Source: AWTP1-13 sp963814055 (GTDB lineage: Bacteria; Pseudomonadota; Alphaproteobacteria; Rhizobiales; Hyphomicrobiaceae). From it: a stretch of DNA of 64,000 nt. Where the stretch lies: the NCBI GenBank assembly GCA_963814055.1, contig CAWFBJ010000023.1, positions 102,046-166,045 of the forward strand, read 5' to 3'. Both the position numbers and the translations under genes were made by a program. The first letter of the stretch is position 1; the number at the start of each line of letters is the position of its first letter. Of this stretch, positions 59,795 through 64,000 are shown one piece after another. Under the pieces are notes generated by a model. That model saw only the letters and a program-made list of their open reading frames with translations. It did not search any database and had not been told where the DNA came from.

Positions 59795-60550
59795 GTGGAC
59801 GCGGAGCCGAAGAAATGGCGGCGCGGGTCTCGCGACTATCTCGGCGTAGGTATCGATGATCAGTTTTCGTGGGCGGGCGTGGACGCGGCGCTCGAAAAGT
59901 GGCGGTCGCGGTTCGTGGACGTGGGAGTGTTCGTCTTCAAGGACCAGTTCCGCTCTCCGCGCTTCGCCGGCTTCTGTCTCACCGACGACGAATTTCCGAT
60001 CATCTATGTCAACAACACCACGAGTAAAACCAGGCAGATATTCACCTTGTTTCACGAACTCGCCCACTGGCTTTTCAAGACGAGCGGGGTCGATTTTCGA
60101 AGCGAGGAGGTCCACGCGGATAACGAAGAGGATCGCCGTATCGAGGTACTCTGCAAGAGGTTCGCGGGGACAATCCTCGTGCCGACGCACGCCTTTCGCG
60201 CGGAGCTAGCAGGTAGAGAAGCAAATTTCGAGACCGCGAAGGAGTTGGCAGCTCGATTTAAAGTTTCAATGTTAGTTATTTTCCGTAAGTTCCGCGACCT
60301 CAGGCTGATCGGTGCGACAGCATACGCGGAGGCGCACCGTCAAGCCGAGGAGGCGGAGCGCGACAGCAGATCGGGCGGCAACTGGTACAACAACCAAATG
60401 GCCTATCTCGGCCGCGCCTACGTTGGCATGGCCCTCAGCGCGTACAGGCAACATAGAATCAGCGAAACCCAACTGGCAGACTATCTCCTTGTTCAGCCGA
60501 AAAATATCAGCGGCCTAGAAGAGAGATATGTAAAGGGCACGTTGAGTTGA
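59795..60550 (+). CDS. ImmA/IrrE-family metallo-endopeptidase (C-terminal part of a split gene)
   Basis: 251 residues if started at GTG 59795; the homologous frame opens upstream at about 59744, so the natural protein probably began with the preceding HTH part. The zinc-peptidase motif HELAH (His87, Glu88, His91) follows YVNNTTSKTRQIFTLF, the usual context; KRFAGTILVPTHAF and the helical C-terminal half complete it. Such proteins cleave repressors or antitoxins. Its TGA overlaps a TTG start of the next gene by 4 nt. Confidence 0.9.
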   Translation: MDAEPKKWRRGSRDYLGVGIDDQFSWAGVDAALEKWRSRFVDVGVFVFKDQFRSPRFAGFCLTDDEFPIIYVNNTTSKTRQIFTLFHELAHWLFKTSGVDFRSEEVHADNEEDRRIEVLCKRFAGTILVPTHAFRAELAGREANFETAKELAARFKVSMLVIFRKFRDLRLIGATAYAEAHRQAEEAERDSRSGGNWYNNQMAYLGRAYVGMALSAYRQHRISETQLADYLLVQPKNISGLEERYVKGTLS

Positions 60551-61017
60551 GCTACGTCTTCGATACCTCGCCGCTCTCGACGCTCCACCGGAACTACTAT
60601 CGAGGAGTGTTCACCACGCTTTGGGCAGGTTTCGACAAGCTCGTGGAAGATGACAAAATACTCTCAACACGTGAGGTGCTTCGCGAGATAAGGGGCTCGA
60701 ACATCGCGCCATTGGTCACATGGGCAAATGATAACGAGGCGATTTTCCCGGCGCCGACGCGAGACGAGGGAAGGTGCGTGGGACAGATTTTCAAGGAGAA
60801 GCACTTCCAGAACAACATCGAGGGCAAAAAGCTTCTTAATGGAGGCTTTGTCGCCGATCCCTTCGTGGTCGCGCGCGCTATGGTCTCTAAGGCCACCGTC
60901 GTGAGCATGGAGACGTTTAAGGAGAACGCAGCCGATATCCCAAACATCTGCGCTAAGTTTGGGGTCGAGTGCCTCACCCTTGAAAAGTTCATGGAGGCCG
61001 AGGGTTGGAAGTTCTAA
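60547..61017 (+). CDS. DUF4411/PIN-like protein (probable toxin partner)
   Basis: 156 residues starting at TTG 60547, which overlaps the ImmA/IrrE stop. The fold opens with YVFDTSPLSTLHRNY (first PIN-type Asp), includes REVLREIRGSN, and ADPFVVARAMVSKATVVSMET with a second acidic set, then CAKFGVECLTLEKFMEAEGWKF. DUF4411 proteins are PIN-domain RNases that pair with an HTH-ImmA/IrrE gene in toxin-antitoxin-like operons. Translation is coupled to the peptidase. The gap downstream (61018-61150) holds only a small palindrome. Confidence 0.85.
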   Translation: MSYVFDTSPLSTLHRNYYRGVFTTLWAGFDKLVEDDKILSTREVLREIRGSNIAPLVTWANDNEAIFPAPTRDEGRCVGQIFKEKHFQNNIEGKKLLNGGFVADPFVVARAMVSKATVVSMETFKENAADIPNICAKFGVECLTLEKFMEAEGWKF

Positions 61018-61063
61018 CGTCTTAGCAAGTCAGCTATTTTGCAGCACAGAGCTAATGGCGCCG

Positions 61064-61078
61064 TTTCACCGGGTGAAA
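61064..61078. promoter_or_regulatory. Perfect 15-nt inverted repeat after the PIN-like gene
   Basis: TTTCACC-G-GGTGAAA lies 47 nt after the DUF4411/PIN-like stop codon. It may be an operator or part of a short terminator hairpin; no U-tract follows. Confidence 0.3.
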
Positions 61079-61150
61079 TAGACGCCACACCGAAAGCGCA
61101 GATAATTAGCTTTGCGTGATGTTGCACTTCCCTTTGATGTATTCGACCAA

Positions 61151-61420
61151 CTAGGGATTGTCCTTCAGTACCTGGACAATCCCCTTAGCTATCTTCCCCA
61201 CCAGGAATTCCTCGATCTGTCTTGGGCGCACTCCCAGCCGGCGAACTTGATAGTGCAAATTGTAAGAGGAGAAAATCCCATGCAGCAATTCGAGGAATAG
61301 AATCTCTAGTTCATGCTCTTGCTGGGGGGTTTGATCCGGATCGTTCGCAGGTGCGAATATTCGCCTACTCGGCCATCCGACACCTTCATATCGCCGGTAA
61401 GCTCGACTTGATGAACGAAC
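61151..61420 (-). pseudogene. Decayed reading frame, family not recognised
   Basis: On the minus strand a frame of 89 codons ends at TAG 61153-61151 and reads like a true protein end (LEILFLELLHGIFSSY, NLHYQVRRLGVRPRQIEEFL, VGKIAKGIVQVLKDNP), with regular hydrophobic spacing. It is closed upstream by a stop at 61421-61423 and has no good start codon, so I regard it as the 3' remnant of a gene. The plus-strand frames over the same stretch look like shadows. Confidence 0.45.
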
Positions 61421-61775
61421 CTACCGACATGTCATTGTCGCCGATGCCTTGTCCTAATAAGCTGTTCACCAATCCGATCTCACGCGTGGCCGCCGTACAA
61501 CGGCGGCTGTCGTTTGGTCCTTAAGCAACGACACTCGTGTCGGGATGTTGCGCCCGCCGGCACACGGCCTCGTTGCGCGAATGCGGAAGCGCTGGCAGGC
61601 GCACGACGAATCCCCCCCTCTTCAACATCATGCACATCGCCCGGCAGCGCGGGGAGCGCGCCAAAGGGCGCGAACCCCGCAAGGAACCTTCACTTGTCGA
61701 AGACGTTTACCACAACGGACTGGCGCAAGTGGGACCAGGCCGACGGTTAGTCGTACGAACAGAAATGGTGCAAGT

Positions 61776-62333
61776 ATGGCCCATGCAGTATTGGCAGATG
61801 GTGGAGATCATCATGCTGCAGCGGTACCGGTCGGCAACGATACGTTACGTCGACACAAACGAGCGGGAATTCTTGGCACGCTGTCAGTGATCCCAGGGTT
61901 CGCTTATATCCTTGCACTCTTTGTAATCGGGGCTCTGGTGTTACCCGATCCGAGAGCAACATTGATCGAGTTGGGGCCCTTCAAGTTGAGCTGGGTGGAG
62001 ATTATCCTCCTCCTTTCGGCCGTGATCGCGTCCGCCGAAATCCTCAAGGTCTCGGAACCTGGTGTGGACAACACCGGCGAGGTGATCGCCATGGGGTTGG
62101 TGGCCGTGATTTAGTTCGGTCTCGTCATCGCGAGCCTGTATGACCAGAAGTTCGTGATCTTTAAGACGACCGAATCCCTGATGATGCTCATCATCAACGT
62201 CGTCCAGACGTACGTGGCGTTCCGAGTTCAACTCATGTTCGCTCGTCCGGACAATCGCTGGCGGGTCTGTGACCGGCGGCTAAGTCTCGGTGTGGTAGCC
62301 GTTAGGCGGCCAACGGGGGCCGCCTTCCGATGA
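61776..62333 (+). pseudogene. Membrane-protein gene interrupted by an in-frame TAG
   Basis: From the ATG at 61776 the frame encodes a soluble leader and two membrane helices (VIPGFAYILALFVIGALVL and WVEIILLLSAVIASAEIL), then meets TAG at 62112-62114. The same frame continues with protein-like sequence (FGLVIASLYDQKFVIF, then TESLMMLIINVVQTYVAF) up to TGA at 62331-62333. A single base change explains the interruption; a truncated product of 112 residues could still be made. I do not recognise the family. Confidence 0.55.
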
Positions 62334-62604
62334 TCACAACATTTGTGGTGGCGAGCATGTCAACATTCCTGCAAGGCTAGCATTCTAGCCTCAGTCTTTC
62401 CACCACGCTTCCCGCCCTCGCCCAAACTTTCCGATTTGAGCAGAGGGATCCGCGCGCGCGCTCATTACCGCGCTACGATCTTGACGCGCCGGATCATACC
62501 GAACCGCTCCGTTCTGCCCCTGAAACGGACATTCGTCTCCAGTGCTGAGGCCGCTCCCTACAGAAATGCGCGTACCGTGCAAAATCTCGGTACCGTCGCG
62601 CGGC

Positions 62605-63045
62605 TCACCTGCCTCGCACCGCGATAACGTGATCCCGCAGGACATGCACCTCCATGTCGGTGTCCTGGAGGATCGCTTCGAGGGCATCGGAAATGGACAG
62701 CAGTCCGACGAGATGACCGTCTTCCATCACCGGCAGATGCCGGACACGATTTGCCTTCATCAGCTTGCGTGCGGCCACCATCGGATCGTCAGGAGTGCAC
62801 GAAACTAGCCTCGTGGCCATCAGGTCGCCCACGAGGCATCGCTCCACCTCCCTGCCGCGTTGTGAGAAGGCGCGAATGATGTCTCGCTCCGAAAACATGC
62901 CAATGATGCGACCATTCATATCGCGAACCGGCATCGCCCCAATGTGATTGGTGGCAAGCAATGTTGCGGCCGTCTCAATCGTATCCTCGGGTCGGCAAGT
63001 GATGATGACCCGCTTGAGTGTGGCGAGGTACTCTCGAACTTTCAT
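62605..63045 (-). CDS. CBS-domain-pair protein
   Basis: 146 residues from the ATG at 63045; a longer frame to 63168 overlaps upstream sequence without a ribosome site. Two CBS units are visible: TIETAATLLATNHIGAMPVRD with RIIGMFSERDIIRAF, and MVAARKLMKANRVRHLPVME with HLVGLLSISDALEAIL. CBS pairs bind adenine nucleotides and sense energy state. Stand-alone pairs like this are often found in stress gene groups, but it has no clear partner here. Confidence 0.9.
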   Translation of the reverse strand: MKVREYLATLKRVIITCRPEDTIETAATLLATNHIGAMPVRDMNGRIIGMFSERDIIRAFSQRGREVERCLVGDLMATRLVSCTPDDPMVAARKLMKANRVRHLPVMEDGHLVGLLSISDALEAILQDTDMEVHVLRDHVIAVRGR

Positions 63046-63502
63046 AACACATCTCGCATGCACTAGTGCCTGTCCCGGGCGCAGTGTGCCATACCTCGGG
63101 CCTGGAAACAAAAGTGCGGGCAGTCGGCTTCCGCCGCCCCACATTGTCACCTGTTCCCAAGCGCACAAGGTCGACGCTTGATCCCCGGCGAATGGGCGTG
63201 GTGAACTGCCGGAGCGTCAGGATCGTCGCCGTGACCCAAGCGCGCGTGGCTCTCGCCAGAACGGCATCAAGCATGTGCCTGCTGCCGTGCAGGACGTGGA
63301 CGAGATTGCCATTCACATCCGACCACCCGGCGGAGTTCTCGAGGTATTTCGCCATGCCATAGCCGTCGTGGTGATGGGCGAGCGCGTCGCTCACGTCCCG
63401 CTCGATCTTGTCGTCGTCAAAGCTGCTTGTGGTCTTCGAGCCATGGCTGAAGGCAAAGGAGAGTTTGCGATACCGTTTCGGCCAGAAGAGCTGCGTCATC
63501 AT
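62975..63502 (-). CDS. Possible small protein overlapping the CBS gene start
   Basis: The N-terminal 75 residues of this 175-residue frame look protein-like (DDDKIERDVSDALAHHHDGY, GMAKYLENSAGWSDVNGNLV, HVLHGSRHMLDAVLARATRAW), with helix-like periodicity. After that the frame is Arg/Pro/Thr-rich and overlaps the CBS gene by 71 nt, so the true stop may be earlier after a frameshift. I do not recognise a family. Not supported by a strong ribosome site. Confidence 0.35.
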   Translation of the reverse strand: MMTQLFWPKRYRKLSFAFSHGSKTTSSFDDDKIERDVSDALAHHHDGYGMAKYLENSAGWSDVNGNLVHVLHGSRHMLDAVLARATRAWVTATILTLRQFTTPIRRGSSVDLVRLGTGDNVGRRKPTARTFVSRPEVWHTAPGTGTSACEMCYESSRVPRHTQAGHHHLPTRGYD

Positions 63503-63862
63503 TTCGAGGCCGCCAACAGTCCATGTGGATAGTCTCTTGGTGAAGGTTTGGCCGCAGGTCTAAACAACCCAAATGCGATGTCCAGAGCATAGAGCAATCG
63601 GTCCACTGAATTGATGCGCGTTTCGGGGAGCGAGAGCACGGATTTTGATAGAGAGCTCTCGCGACTGGCGCGAGAGCTCCCAGATTGCCCTTTGAGTGCT
63701 GGCTGTCTTTTGGACGTGCGCGTGCCGCCACGCGACAGGCAGCAAGTGAACGCAGGGGCGAGGGCGAGCCTGAGCTGGATCGGCGAGCGGCGCCGTCCCA
63801 GCCGCATGGAATTATGCGTCACCGGATCAAACGCGCAATCAATCAAGACCGCGGCTCTGACG

Positions 63863-63899
63863 TAAAAAAGAAGGGCGTCACGCGCGGGGGACGTGACGC
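63863..63899 (-). terminator. Rho-independent terminator on the minus strand
   Basis: The arms GGCGTCAC (63873-63880) and GTGACGCC (63892-63899) form a perfect 8-bp stem; read on the minus strand it is followed by CTTCTTTTTT (63872-63863). It would end a minus-strand transcript entering from beyond the right edge. The region 63503-63862 shows no gene I can support. Confidence 0.65.
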
Positions 63900-63914
63900 C
63901 TGTTGTTCCGAGAG

Positions 63915-63935
63915 GGCACCGAGGGGGACGGTGCC
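63915..63935. repeat. Second GC-rich hairpin next to the terminator
   Basis: GGCACCG and CGGTGCC (7-bp perfect arms, 7-nt loop) lie 16 nt to the right of the terminator hairpin. The loops of both hairpins are purine-rich (GGGGGA), suggesting a paired structural element or tandem terminator. Confidence 0.45.
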
Positions 63936-64000
63936 GACTGGGGCTGTGGAGTAGGGCTCTTCGTTACGCAAACAGACGCATCAACTCAACGCAGACTGAC

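Noticed and set aside
61421..61775. Several overlapping plus-strand frames of 60-117 codons
   Set aside because: None has a family pattern or ribosome site; they look like random open frames in decayed island DNA. I report nothing in this stretch.
63503..63862. Minus- and plus-strand frames of about 60-115 codons
   Set aside because: Arg/Ser-rich with no hydrophobic periodicity, overlapping one another on both strands; no support for a gene.

Overview
The window is about 64 kb of high-GC DNA (roughly 60-65% by eye) from an alphaproteobacterium, most likely of the order Hyphomicrobiales (Rhizobiales). The reasons are the tRNA-Leu / trigger factor / clpP / clpX order at the left end, a DUF1127 gene, and many solute-binding-protein dependent uptake systems. 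Species cannot be named from the sequence alone.

Layout. 1-3.3 kb, minus strand: protein quality control (partial clpX, clpP, tig with an unusual His-rich tail) and tRNA-Leu. 3.4-6.1 kb, plus: a sulfur and proofreading operon (cysteine synthase, AlaX-type Ala-tRNA editing protein, mercaptopyruvate sulfurtransferase). 6.1-14.5 kb: a TPR membrane protein, pirin, SRPBCC protein, PlsC-like acyltransferase, VOC protein, enoyl-CoA hydratase, BadH-like dehydrogenase, LysR regulator and two small proteins. 14.6-18.1 kb, minus: a complete NitT/TauT-type ABC importer preceded by a perfect 16-bp palindrome. 18.2-26.7 kb: a quinone-oxidoreductase-like enzyme, then a run of exported or unusual proteins (tandem exported methyltransferase homologues, a secreted protein of unknown function paired with an APC permease, an exported alpha/beta hydrolase, a caspase-fold candidate). 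26.8-31 kb: a cyclase and a TAXI-TRAP transporter.

31-37.3 kb, minus: a trehalose operon (GH15 hydrolase, otsA, polyphosphate-glucokinase-like ROK kinase, PfkB kinase, otsB) that could make and recycle trehalose. 37.6-40.6 kb, plus: DctPQM TRAP transporter. 40.7-48.1 kb, minus: one long operon of an Fe/polyamine-type ABC importer with two tandem binding proteins, an MmgE/PrpD enzyme and an SDR lacking the canonical catalytic Tyr. 48.4-54.3 kb, minus: amidohydrolase, Bug receptor, ABC exporter, MFS carrier, PRC-barrel-like exported protein. 54.6-58 kb, plus: GT4 glycosyltransferase and a glycogen-debranching-type enzyme.

58.1-64 kb is different: two tRNA 3'-half fragments (Lys on minus, Pro on plus) mark a likely integration hot spot. 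Beyond them base composition drops in places and genes are accessory or broken: a ThsB/DUF1863-like TIR protein, an HTH plus ImmA/IrrE peptidase gene split by an apparent one-base insertion, a coupled DUF4411/PIN-like gene, a membrane-protein gene with an internal TAG, a decayed ORF, and a CBS-pair protein. This is the best place to look for a defence or toxin-antitoxin system; the caspase-fold protein at 24.9 kb and the exported methyltransferase pair at 19-21 kb are the other unusual items.
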